Assembly (NCBI RefSeq): GCF_037975245.1
Contig: NC_092578.1
Coordinates: 11,266,321 to 11,330,320, forward strand
Length of the DNA: 64,000 nucleotides
Direction: 5' to 3'
From: Apostichopus japonicus
Taxonomy: Eukaryota > Echinodermata > Holothuroidea > Aspidochirotida > Stichopodidae
The stretch's first letter is position 1; every line of letters starts with the position of its first letter. Below the pieces are notes generated by a model, which was not told the origin of the DNA, did not search any database, and saw nothing but the letters and a program-made list of their open reading frames with translations. Made by a program: the position numbers and the translations under genes. Of the stretch, positions 52,935 through 64,000 are shown piece after piece.

Positions 52935-53847
52935 ACAAGATCGGTTGGCCGGAGTACCCATTCAAGTGCCACTTACCCTTCATTTTCGGTGCAGGTCAAA
53001 GGTCATTTGGGTTCACCAGGGGTCAAATGGTCAAAATCTTGTCAACGAGATATCTCAAGTGGGTAATGTCGGACCGACACAAGATCGGTGGGCCGGAGTA
53101 CCCATTCAAGTGCCACTTACCCTTTGTTTTCGGTGCAGGTCAAAGGTCATTTGGTCTCACCAGGGGTCAAATGGTCAAAATCTTGTCAACGAGATATCTC
53201 AAGTGGGTATTGTCGGACCGGCTTAACATTGGTTGGAAGGAGCACCCATTCAAGTACCACTTACCCTTCGTTTTCGGTGCTGGTCAAAGGTCATTTGGGG
53301 TCACCAGGGGCGAAATGGTCAAAATCTTGCCAACGAGATATCTCAAGTGGGTATTGTCGGACCGACTTAACATCGGTTGGCCGGAGTACCCATTCAAGTG
53401 CCACTTACCATTTGTTTTCGGTGCAGGTCAAAGGTCATTTGGGGTCACCAGGGATCAAATGGTCAAAATCTTGTCAACGAGATATCTCAAGTGGGTAATG
53501 TCGGACCGACATAAGATCGGTTGGCCGGAGTACCCATTCAAGTGCCACTTACCCTTTGTTTTCGGTGCAGGTCAAAGGTCATCTGGGGTCACCATGGGTC
53601 AACTGGTCAAAATCTTGTCAACGAGATATCTCAAGTGGATAATGTCGGACCGACAAAAGATCGGTGGGCCGGAGTACCCATTCAAGTGCCACTTACCCTT
53701 CGTTTTCGGTGCTGGTCAAAGGTCATTTGGGGTCACCAGGGGCGAAATGGTCAAAATCTTGCCAACGAGATATCTCAAGTGGGTAATGTCGGACCGACAC
53801 AAGATCGGTGGGCCGGAGTACCCATTCAAGTGCCACTTACCCTTCGT

Positions 53848-53888
53848 TTTCGGTGCTGGTCGAAGGTAATTTGGGGTCATTTGGGGTC
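53848..53888. repeat. Alternative 10-bp duplication of TTTGGGGTCA
   Basis: Here the added 10 bp is a second TTTGGGGTCA rather than a second GGGGTCACCA, in the context GGTCGAAGGTAATTTGGGG. The same alternative form occurs near 56,405 (decayed to TTTGTTGTCA) and near 57,740, always in a 154-bp unit with the CGAAGGTAAT change. One event was therefore copied with its unit. Confidence 0.8.
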
Positions 53889-54612
53889 ACCAGGGGCCAA
53901 ATGGTCAAAATCTTTTCAACGAGATATCTCAAGTGGGTAATGTCGGACCGACACAAGATCGGTTGGCCGGAGTACCCATTCAAGTGCCACTTACCCTTTG
54001 TTTTCGGTGCTGGTCAAAGGTCATTTGGGGTCACCAGGGGTCAAATGGTCAAAATCTTGTCAACGAGATATCTCAAGTGGGTAATATCGGATCGACTTAA
54101 CATCGGTGAGCCGGAGTACACACTCAAGTGCCACTTACCCTTTGTTTTCGGTGCAGGTCAAAGGTCATTTGGGGTCACCAGGGGTCAAATGGTCAAAATC
54201 TTGTCAACGAGATATCTCAAGTGGGTAATGTCGGACCGGCTTAACATTGGTTGGAAGGAGCACCCATTCAAGTACCACTTACCCTTTGTTTTCGGTGCAG
54301 GTCAAAGGTCATTTGGGGTCACCAGGGGTCACCAGGGGTCAAATGGTCAAAATCTTGTCAACGAGATATCTCAAGTGGGTAATGTCGCACCGACTTAAGA
54401 TTGGTTGGCAGGAGTACCCATTCAAGTGCCACTTACCCTTTGTTTTCGGTGCTGGTCAAAGGTCATTTGGGGTCACCAGGGGTCAAATGGTCAAAATCTT
54501 GTCAACGACATATTTCAAGCGGGTAATGTCTGACCGACATAAGATCGGTTGGCCGGAGTACCCATTCAAGTGCCACTTACCCTTTGTTTTCGGTGCAGGT
54601 CAAAGGTCATTT

Positions 54613-54662
54613 GGGGTCACCAGGGGTCACCAGGGGTCACCAGGGGTCACCAGGGGTCACAT
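54613..54662. repeat. Expanded GGGGTCACCA run, five copies
   Basis: Four perfect 10-bp copies are followed by GGGGTCACAT. The host unit is 174 bp instead of 144, that is three extra copies over the basic form. Confidence 0.92.
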
Positions 54663-54732
54663 GGTCAAAATCTTGTCAACGAGATATCTCAAGTGGGTAT
54701 TGTCGGACCGGCTTAACATTGGTTGGAAGGAG

Positions 54733-55482
54733 CACCCATTCAAGTACCACTTACCCTTTGTTTTCGGTGCAGGTCAAAGGTCATTTGGGGTCAACAGGGG
54801 TCACCAGGGGTCACCAGGGGTCAAATTGTCAAAATCTTGTCAACGAGATATCTCAAGTGGGTAATGTCGGACCGACATAAGATCGGTTGGCCGGAGTACC
54901 CATTCAAGTGCCACTTACCCTTTGTTTTCGGTGCTGGTCAAAGGTCATTTGGGGTCACCAGGGGTCAAATGGTCAAAATCTTGTCAACGAGACATCTCAA
55001 GTGGGTTATGTCGGACCGACTTAAGATCGGTTGGCCGGAGTACCCATTCAAGTGCCACTTACCCTTTGTTTTCGGTGCAGGTCAAAGGTCATTTGGGGTC
55101 ACCAAGGGTCACCAGGGTCCAAATGGTCAACATCTTGTCAACGAGATATCTCAAGTGGGTATTGTCGGACCGACTTAACATCGGTTGGCCGGAGTACCCA
55201 TTCAAGTGCCACTTACCCTTTGTTTTCGGTGCAGGTCAAAGATCATTTGGGGTCACCAGGGGTCAAATGGTCAAAATCTTGTCAACGAGATATCTCAAGT
55301 GGGTATTGTCGGACCGACTTAACATCGGTTGGCCGGAGTACCCATTCAAGTGCCACTTACCATTTGTTTTCGGTGCAGGTCAAAGGTCATTTGGGGTCAC
55401 CAGGGGCGAAATGGTCAAAATCTTGCCAACGAGATATCTCAAGTGGGTAATGTCGGACCGACACAAGATCGGTGGGCCGGAG
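54733..55482. repeat. Higher-order block in the 144-bp array, copy 1
   Basis: The unit lengths 164, 144, 154, 144 and the sequence variants recur at 58,760-59,509, offset 4,027 bp. Variants include AAATTGTCAAAATC, GAGACATCTC, GTCCAAATGGTCAACATC and CAAAGATCATTTGG. Confidence 0.75.
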
Positions 55483-56365
55483 TACCCATTCAAGTGCCAC
55501 TTACCCTTTGTTTTCGGTGCAGGTCAAAGGTCATTTGGGGTCACCAGGGGTCAAATGGTCAAAATCTTGTCAACGAGATATCTCAAGTGGGTAATGTCGG
55601 ACCGACACAAGATCGGTTGGCCGGAGTACCCATTCAAGTGCCACTTACCCTTCATTTTCGGTGCAGGTCAAAGGTCATTTGGGGTCACCACGGGTCAAAT
55701 GGTCAAAATCTTGTCAACGAGATATCTCAAGTGGGTATTGTCGGACCGGCTTAACATTGGTTGGAAGGAGCACCCATTCAAGTACCACTTACCCTTTGTT
55801 TTCGGTGCAGGTCAAAGGTCATTTGGGGTCACCAGGGTCACCAGGGGTCACCAGGGGTCAAATTGTCAAAATCTTGTCAACGAGATATCTCAAGTGGGTA
55901 ATGTCGGACCGACATAAGATCGGTTGGCCGGAGTACCCATTCAAGTGCCACTTACCCTTTGTTTTCGGTGCTGGTCAAAGGTCATTTGGGGTCACCAGGG
56001 GTCAAATGGTCAAAATCTTGTCAACGAGATATCTCAAGTGGGTATTGTCGGACCGACTTAACATCGGTTGGCCGGAGTACCCATTCAAGTGCCACTTACC
56101 CTTTGTTTTCGGTGCAGGTCAAAGGTCATCTGGGGTCACCAGGGATCAACTGGTCAAAATCTTGTCAACGAGATATCTCAAGTGGGTAATGTCGGACCGA
56201 CAAAAGATCGGTGGGCCGGAGTACCCATTCAAGTGCCACTTACCCTTCGTTTTCGGTGCTGGTCAAAGGTCATTTGGGGTCACCAGGGGCGAAATGGTCA
56301 AAATCTTGCCAACGAGATATCTCAAGTGGGTAATGTCGGACCGACACAAGATCGGTGGGCCGGAG

Positions 56366-56961
56366 TACCCATTCAAGTGCCACTTACCGTTCGTTTTCGG
56401 TGCTGGTCGAAGGTAATTTGTTGTCATTTGGGGTCACCAGGGGCCAAATGGTCAAAATCTTGTCAACGAGATATCTCAAGTGGGTATTGTCGGACCGACA
56501 CAAGATCGGTGGGCCGGAGTACCCATTCAAGTGCCACTTACCCTTCGTTTTCGGTGCAGGTCAAAGGTTATTTGGGGTCACCAGGGGTCAAATGGTCAAA
56601 ATCTTGTCAACGAGATATCTCAAGTGGGTAATGTCGGACCGACACAAGATCGGTTGGCTGGTGTACCCATTCAAGTGCCACTTACCCTTCATTTTCGGTG
56701 CAGGTCAAAGGTCATTTAGGGTCACCAGTGGTCAAATGGTCAAAATCTTGTCAACGAGATATCTCAAGTGGGTATTGTGGGACCGGCTTAACATTGGTTG
56801 GAAGGAGCACCCATTCAAGTACCACTTACCCTTTAGTTTCGGTGCAGGTCAAAGGTCATTTGGGGTCACCAGGGGTCACCAGGGTCCAAATGGTCAAAAT
56901 CTTGCCAACGAGATATCTCAAGTGGGTAATGTCGGACCGACAAAAGATCGATGGGCCGGAG
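56366..56961. repeat. Four-unit block in the 144-bp array, copy 1
   Basis: The unit lengths 154, 144, 144, 154 and private changes (GGTCGAAGGTAAT, GGTGTACCC, CATTTAGGGTCAC, TTGTGGGACCGG, CTTTAGTTTCGG) recur at 57,702-58,297, offset 1,336 bp. Confidence 0.8.
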
Positions 56962-57701
56962 TACCCATTCAAGTGCCACTTACCCTTTGTTTTCGGTGCA
57001 GGTCAAAGGTCATTTGGGGTCACCAGGGGTCAAATGGTCAAAATCTTGTCAACGAGATATCTCAAGTGGGTAATGTCGGACCGACACAAGATCGGTTGGC
57101 CGGAGTACCCATTCAAGTGCCACTTACCCTTCATTTTCGGTGCAGGTCAAAGGTCATTTGGGGTCACCAGGGGTCAAATGGTCAAAATCTTGTCAACGAG
57201 ATATCTCAAGTGGGTATTGTCGGACCGGCTTAACATTGGTTGGAAGGAGCACCCATTCAAGTACCACTTACCCTTTGTTTTCGGTGCAGGTCAAAGGTCA
57301 TTTGGGGTCACCAGGGGTCACCAGGGGTCACCAGGGGTCAAATTGTCAAAATCTTGTCAACGAGATATCTCAAGTGGGTAATGTCGGACCGACATAAGAT
57401 CGGTTGGCCGGAGTACCCATTCAAGTGCCACTTACCCTTTGTTTTCGGTGCTGGTCAAAGGTCATTTGGGGTCACCAGGGATCAAATGGTCAAAATCTTG
57501 TCAACGAGATATCTCAAGTGGGTAATGTCGGACCGACAAAAGATCGGTGGGCCGGAGTACCCATTCAAGTGCCACTTACCCTTCGTTTTCGGTGCTGGTC
57601 AAAGGTCATTTGGGGTCACCAGGGGCGAAATGGTCAAAATCTTGCCAACGAGATATCTCAAGTGGGTAATGTCGGACCGACAAAAGATCGGTGGGCCGGA
57701 G

Positions 57702-58297
57702 TACCCATTCAAGTGCCACTTACCCTTCGTTTTCGGTGCTGGTCGAAGGTAATTTGGGGTCATTTGGGGTCACCAGGGGCCAAATGGTCAAAATCTTGTC
57801 AACGAGATATCTCAAGTGGGTAATGTCGGACCGACACAAGATCGGTGGGCCGGAGTACCCATTCAAGTGCCACTTACCCTTCGTTTTCGGTGCAGGTCAA
57901 AGGTCATTTGGGGTCACCAGGGGTCAAATGGTCAAAATCTTGTCAACGAGATATCTCAAGTGGGTAATGTCGGACCGACACAAGATCGGTTGGCCGGTGT
58001 ACCCATTCAAGTGCCACTTACCCTTCATTTTCGGTGCAGGTCAAAGGTCATTTAGGGTCACTAGTGGTCAAATGGTCAAAATCTTGTCAACGAGATATCT
58101 CAAGTGGGTATTGTGGGACCGGCTTAACATTGGTTGGAAGGAGCACCCATTCAAGTACCACTTACCCTTTAGTTTCGGTGCAGGTCAAAGGTCATTTGGG
58201 GTCACCAGGGGTCACCAGGGTCCAAATGGTCAACATCTTGTCAACGAGATATCTCAAGTGGGTAATGTCGCACCGACCTAAGATCGGTTGGCAGGAG
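57702..58297. repeat. Four-unit block in the 144-bp array, copy 2
   Basis: This copy shares GGTGTACCC, CATTTAGGGTCAC and CTTTAGTTTCGG with 56,366-56,961. The first copy has TTGGCTGGTG where this one has TTGGCCGGTG. Confidence 0.8.
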
Positions 58298-58759
58298 TAC
58301 CCATTCAAGTGCCACTTACCCTTTGTTTTCGGTGCAGGTCAAAGATCATTTGGGGTCACCAGGAGTCAAATGGTCAAAATCTTGTCAACGAGATATCTCA
58401 AGTGGGTATTGTCGGACCGGCTTAACATTGGTTGGAAGGAGCACCCATTCAAGTACCACTTACCCTTTGTTTTCGGTGCAGGTCAAAGGTCATTTGGGGT
58501 CACCAGGGGTCACCAGGGTCCAAATGGTCAACATCTTGTCAACGAGATATCTCAAGTGGGTAATGTCGGACCGACATAAGATCGGTTGGCCGGAGTACCC
58601 ATTCAAGTGCTACTTACCCTTTGTTTTCGGTGCAGGTCAAAGGTCATTTGGGGTCACCAGGGGTCACCAGGGGTCACCAGGGGTCACATGGTCAAAATCT
58701 TGTCAACGAGATATCTCAAGTGGGTATTGTCGGACCGGCTTAACATTGGTTGGAAGGAG

Positions 58760-59509
58760 CACCCATTCAAGTACCACTTACCCTTTGTTTTCGGTGCAGG
58801 TCAAAGGTCATTTGGGGTCACCAGGGGTCACCAGGGGTCACCAGGGGTCAAATTGTCAAAATCTTGTCAACGAGATATCTCAAGTGGGTAATGTCGGACC
58901 GACATAAGATCGGTTGGCCGGAGTACCCATTCAAGTGCCACTTACCCTTTGTTTTCGGTGCTGGTCAAAGGTCATTTGGGGTCACCAGGGGTCAAATGGT
59001 CAAAATCTTGTCAACGAGACATCTCAAGTGGGTTATGTCGGACCGACTTAAGATCGGTTGGCCGGAGTACCCATTCAAGTGCCACTTACCCTTTGTTTTC
59101 GGTGCAGGTCAAAGGTCATTTGGGGTCACCAGGGGTCACCAGGGTCCAAATGGTCAACATCTTGTCAACGAGATATCTCAAGTGGGTATTGTCGGACCGA
59201 CTTAACATCGGTTGGCCGGAGTACCCATTCAAGTGCCACTTACCCTTTGTTTTCGGTGCAGGTCAAAGATCATTTGGGGTCACCAGGGGTCAAATGGTCA
59301 AAATCTTGTCAACTAAATATCTCAAGTGGGTAATGTCGGACCGACTTAACATCGGTTGGCCGGAGTACCCATTCAAGTGCCACTTACCCTTTGTTTTCGG
59401 TGCAGGTCAAAGGTCATTTGGGGTCACCAGGGATCAAATGGTCAAAATTTTGTCAACGAGATATCTCAAGTGGGTAATGTCGGACCGACACAAGATCGGT
59501 GGGCCGGAG
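58760..59509. repeat. Higher-order block in the 144-bp array, copy 2
   Basis: This is the second copy of 54,733-55,482. Its last two units then take part in a three-unit tandem duplication. Confidence 0.75.
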
Positions 59510-59951
59510 TACCCATTCAAGTGCCACTTACCCTTTGTTTTCGGTGCAGGTCAAAGGTCATTTGGGGTCACCAGGGGTCACCAGGGTCCAAATGGTCAAC
59601 ATCTTGTCAACGAGATATCTCAAGTGGGTATTGTCGGACCGACTTAACATCGGTTGGCCGGAGTACCCATTCAAGTGCCACTTACCCTTTGTTTTCGGTG
59701 CAGGTCAAAGATCATTTGGGGTCACCAGGGGTCAAATGGTCAAAATCTTGTCAACGAGATATCTCAAGTGGGTAATGTCGGACCGACTTAACATCGGTTG
59801 GCCGGAGTACCCATTCAAGTGCCACTTACCCTTTGTTTTCGGTGCAGGTCAAAGGTCATTTGGGGTCACCAGGGATCAAATGGTCAAAATTTTGTCAACG
59901 AGATATCTCAAGTGGGTAATGTCGGACCGACATAAGATCGGTTGGCCGGAG
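59068..59951. repeat. Three-unit tandem duplication, 442 bp per copy
   Basis: Copies 59,068-59,509 and 59,510-59,951 have unit lengths 154, 144, 144. Both carry GTCCAAATGGTCAACATC in unit 1, CAAAGATCATTTGG in unit 2, and GGATCAAATGG with AAAATTTTGTC in unit 3. The first copy has AACTAAATATCTC where the second has AACGAGATATCTC. Confidence 0.85.
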
Positions 59952-62205
59952 TACCCATTCAAGTGCCACTGACCCTTTGTTTTCGGTGCAGGTCAAAGGT
60001 CATCTGGGGTCACCATGGGTCAAATGGTCAAAATCTTGTCAACGAGATATCTCAAGTGGGTAATGTCGGACCGACAAAAGATCGATGGGCCGGAGTACCC
60101 ATTCAAGTGCCACTTACCCTTCGTTTTCGGTGCTGGTCAAAGGTCATTTGGGGTCACCAGGAGCGAAATGGTCAAAATCTTGCCAACGAGATATCTCAAG
60201 TGGGTAATGTCGGACCGACAAAAGATCGATGGGCCGGAGTACCCATTCAAGTGCCACTTACCCTTTGTTTTCGGTGCAGGTCAAAGGTCATTTGGGGTCA
60301 CCAGGGGTCAAATGGTCAAAATCTTGTCAACGAGATATCTCAAGTGGGTAATGTCGGACCGACACAAGATCGGTTGGCCGGAGTACCCATTCAAGTGCCA
60401 CTTACCCTTCATTTTCGGTGCAGGTCAAAGGTCATTTGGGGTCACCAAGGGTCAAATGGTCAAAATCTTGTCAACGAGATATCTCAAGTGGGTATTGTCG
60501 GACCGGCTTAACATTGGTTGGAAGGAGCACCCATTCAAGTACCACTTACCCTTTGTTTTCGGTGCAGGTCAAAGGTCATTTGGGGTCACCAGGGGTCACC
60601 AGGGGTCAAATTGTCAAAATCTTGTCAACGAGATATCTCAAGTGGGTATTGTCGGACCGACATAAGATCGGTTGGCCGGAGTACCCATTCAAGTGCCACT
60701 TACCCTTTGTTTTCGGTGCTGGTCAAAGGTCATTTGGGGTCACCAGGGATCAAATGGTCAAAATCTTGTCAACGAGATATCTCAAGTGGGTAATGTCGGA
60801 CCGACATAAGATCGGTTGGCCGGAGTACCCATTCAAGTGCCACTTACCCTTTGTTTTCGGTGCAGGTCAAAGGTCATCTGGGGTCACCAGGGATCAAATT
60901 GTCAAAATCTTGCCAACGAGATATCTCAAGTGGGTAATGTCGGACCGACATAAGATCGGTGGGCCGGAGTACCCATTCAAGTGCCACTTACCCTTCGTTT
61001 TCGGTGCTGGTCAAAGGTCATTTGGGGTCACCAGGGGTCAAATGGTCAAAATCTTGTCAACGAGATATCTCAAGTGGGTAATGTCGGACCGACAAAAGAT
61101 CGGTGGGCCGGAGTACCCATTCAAGTGCCACTTACCCTTTGTTTTCGGTGCAGGTCAAAGGTCATTTGGGGTCACCAGGGGTCAAATGGTCAAAATCTTG
61201 TCAACGAGATATCTCAAGTGGGTAATGTCGGACCGACACAAGATCGGTGGGCCGGAGTACCCATTCAAGTGCCACTTACCCTTTGTTTTCGGTGCAGGTC
61301 AAAGGTCATTTGGGGTCACCAGGGGTCAAATGGTCAAAATCTTGTCAACGAGATATCTCAAGTGGGTAATGTCGGACCGACTTAACATTGGTTGGCCGGA
61401 GTACCCATTCAAGTGCCACTTACCCTTTGTTTTCGGTGCAGGTCAAAGGTCATTTGGGGTCACCAGGGGTCACCAGGCTCCAAATGGTCAAAATCTTGTC
61501 AACGAGATATCTCAAGTGGGTATTGTCGGACCGACTTAACATCGGTTGGCCGGAGTACCCATTCAAGTGCCACTTACCATTTGTTTTCGGTGCAGGTCAA
61601 AGGTCATTTGGGGTCACCAGGGATCAAATGGTCAAAATCTTGTCAACGAGATATCTCAAGTGGGTAATGTCGGACCGACATAAGATCGGTTGGCCGGAGT
61701 ACCCATTCAAGTGCCACTTACCCTTTGTTTTCGGTGCAGGTCAAAGGTCATCTGGGGTCACCATGGGTCAAATGGTCAAAATCTTGTCAACGAGATATCT
61801 CAAGTGGGTAATGTCGGACCGACTTAAGATCGGTGGGCCGGAGTACCCATTCAAGTGCCACTTACCCTTTGTTTTCGGTGCAGGTTAAAGGTCATTTGGG
61901 GTCACCGGGGGTCACCAGGGGCGAAATGGTCAAAATCTTGTCAACGAGATATCTCAAGTGGGTATTGTCGGACCGACTTAACATCGGTTGGCCGGAGCAC
62001 CCATTCAAGTGCAACTTACCCTTTGTTTTCGGTGCATGTCAAAGGTCATTTGGGGTTACCAGGGGTCTCCAAGGGTCAAATGGTCAAAATCTTGTCAACG
62101 AGATATCTCAAACGGGTAATGTCGGACCGACATAAGATCGGTTGGCCGGAGTACCCATTCAAGTGCTACTTACCCTTCGTTTTCGGTGCAGGTCAAAGGT
62201 CATTT

Positions 62206-62265
62206 GGGGTCACCAGGGGTCACCAGGGGTCACCAGGGGTCACCAGGGGTCACCAGGGGTCACAT
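62206..62265. repeat. Expanded GGGGTCACCA run, six copies
   Basis: Five perfect 10-bp copies are followed by GGGGTCACAT. The host unit (62,152-62,335) is the longest in the window at 184 bp. Confidence 0.92.
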
Positions 62266-64000
62266 GGTCAAAATCTTGTCAACGAGATATCTCAAGTGGG
62301 TAATGTCGGACTGACACAAGATCGGTTGGCCGGAGTTCCCATTCAAGTACCACTTACCCTTTGTTTTCGGTGCAGGTCAAATGTCATTTGGGGTCACCAG
62401 GGGTCACCAGGGGTCACATGGTCAAAATCTTGTCAACGAGATATCTCAAGTGGGTAATGTCGGACTGACACAAGATCGGTTGGCCGGAGTTCCCATTCAA
62501 GTACCACTTACCCTTTGTTTTCGGTGCAGGTCAAATGTCATTTGGGGTCACCAGGGGTCACCAGGGGTCAAATGGTCAAAATCTTGTCAACGAGATATCT
62601 CAAGTGGGTAATGTCGGACCGACACAAGATCGGTTGGCCGGAGTACCCATTCAAGTACCACTTACCCTTTGTTTTCGGTGCAGGTCAAATGTCATTTGGG
62701 GTCACCAGGGGTCACCAGGGGTCAAATGGTCAAAATCTTGTCAACGAGATATCTCAAGTGGGTTATGTCGGACCGACATAAGATCGGTTGGCCGGAGTAC
62801 CCATTCAAGTGCCACTTACCCTTTGTTTTCGGTGCTGGTCAAAGGTCATTTGGGGTCACCAGGGGTCACATGGTCAAAATCTTGTCAACGACATATCTCA
62901 AGCGGGTAATGTCGGACCGACTTAAGATCGGTGGGCCGGAGTACCCATTCAAGTGCCACTTACCCTTTGTTTTCGGTGCAGGTTAAAAGTCATTTGGGGT
63001 CACCGGGGGTCACCAGGGGTCAAATGGTCAAAATCTTGTCAACGAGATATCTCAAGTGGGTAATGTCGGACCGACACAAGATCGGTGGGACGGAGTACCC
63101 ATTCAAGTGCCACTTACTCTTCGTTTTCGGTGCTGGTCAAAGGTCATTTGGGGTCACCAGGGGCGAAATGGTCAAAATCTTGTCAACGAGATATCTCAAG
63201 TGGGTAATGTCGGACCGACACAAGATCGGTGGGCCGGAGTACCCATTCAAGTGCCACTTACCCTTTGTTTACGGTGCAGGTCAAAGGTCATTTGGGGTCA
63301 CCAGGGGTCACCAGGGGTCACCAGGGGTCAAATGGTCAAAATCTTGTCAACGAGATATCTCAAGTGGGTAATGTCGGACCGACATAAGATCGGTTGGCCG
63401 GAGTACCCATTCAAGTGCCACTTACCCTTTGTTTTCGGTGCTGGTCAAAGGTCATTTGGGGTCACCAGGGGTCAAATGGTCAAAATCTTGTCAACGAGAC
63501 ATCTCAAGTGGGTAATGTCGGACCGACTTAAGATCGGTTGGCCGGAGTACCCATTCAAGTGCCACTTACCCTTTGTTTTCGGTGCAGGTCAAAGGTCACC
63601 AGGGGTCCCCAGGGGCCAAATGGTCAAAATCTTGTCAACGAGATATTTCAAGCGGGTAATGTCGGACCGACATAAGATCGGTTGGCCGGAGTACCCATTC
63701 AAGTGCCACTTACCCTTTGTTTTCGGTGCAGGTCAAAGGTCATTTGGGGTCACCAGGGATCAAATGGTCAAAATCTTGTCAACGAGTTATCTCAGGTGGG
63801 TAATGTCGGACCGACTTAAGATCGGTTGGCCGGAGTACCCATTCAAGTGCCAATTACCCTTTGTATTCGGTGCAGGTCAAAGGTCATTTGGGGTCACCAG
63901 GGGTCAAATGGTCAAAATTTTGTCAACGCGATATCTCAAGTGGGCAATGTCGGACCGGCTTAACATTGGTTGGCCGGAGTACCCATTCAAGTACCACTTA

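Larger units (their letters stand above)
51188..64000. repeat. 144-bp satellite array, 86 complete units plus a partial
   Basis: Units were delimited at the recurrent TACCC (or CACCC) that precedes ATTCAAGT. Starts fall at 51,188, 51,342, 51,486 and so on to 63,980. Of 86 complete intervals, 55 are 144 bp, 22 are 154, five are 164, and there is one each of 174, 184, 143 and 163. In order a unit holds TACCCATTCAAGTGCCACTT, a CCCTTTGTTTTCGGTGC segment, a run of GGTCA-type hexamers, CAAAATCTTGTCAACGA, the GAGATATCTC palindrome, the GTCGGACCGAC dyad, and a variable tail. Tail types include CATAAGATCGGTTGGCCGG, CACAAGATCGGTGGGCCGG, CTTAACATCGGTTGGCCGG and CTTAACATTGGTTGGAAGG. All units share one orientation and the array runs off the right edge. 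No gene or mobile element interrupts it. Confidence 0.97.

Noticed and set aside
52307-53869. Forward reading frame of 520 codons with a 48-residue period
   Set aside because: It consists of eleven consecutive 144-bp units without frame-shifting decamers. The other two frames are also open over long stretches, and the frame breaks where decamer number or a TAA variant changes. It is satellite DNA, not a repeat protein gene.
51188-64000. Ribosomal intergenic spacer repeats
   Set aside because: No rRNA sequence, promoter or terminator motif appears in the window. Subrepeats alone do not support an rDNA assignment.

Overview
The window is entirely satellite DNA. I find no supportable gene, RNA gene, transposon, promoter or terminator in any of the 64,000 bases. 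Two head-to-tail tandem arrays abut at about 51,188-51,191. Positions 1-51,191 are a 22-bp satellite of about 2,327 monomers. Positions 51,188-64,000 are a 144-bp satellite of 86 complete units plus one partial. Neither array ends inside the window except at this mutual junction. All monomers in both arrays point the same way.

The 22-bp monomer (first half TTCGGTACCGA, second half TCAATCGAATG) has three CpGs and is built from small dyads. Point variants give it a rich nested higher-order structure. An 8.29-kb block (about 1,960-10,252) is followed by a 7.06-kb relative (about 10,253-17,313), and the length difference is exactly explained by three whole-monomer losses. A 3,344-bp tandem duplication spans about 13,950-20,640. 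A 1.21-1.28 kb ladder occupies about 25,087-30,300. Dispersed block copies are recognisable from about 32.7 to 47.0 kb, and a 748-bp tandem duplication lies at 47,333-48,828. Monomer length is kept very strictly: tracking register modulo 22 reveals only six single-base indels in 51 kb. The last roughly 800 bp before the junction are visibly more diverged.

The 144-bp unit carries a head-to-tail series of RGGTCA/TGGTCA hexamers, a GAGATATCTC palindrome and a GTCGGACCGAC dyad. Its length varies almost only in 10-bp steps (144, 154, 164, 174, 184), because a GGGGTCACCA motif expands from one to six copies inside the unit. The dyad segment of the 144-mer resembles the core of the 22-mer, which hints at a common origin.

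All forward frames are open for long distances. This is arithmetic: the 22-mer and 144-mer consensuses lack stop codons on this strand. It is not evidence of genes. Large homogeneous non-coding arrays with higher-order repeats indicate a eukaryotic chromosome, probably heterochromatin (pericentromeric, subtelomeric or similar). I do not recognise either satellite and cannot name the species. An animal genome is a guess.
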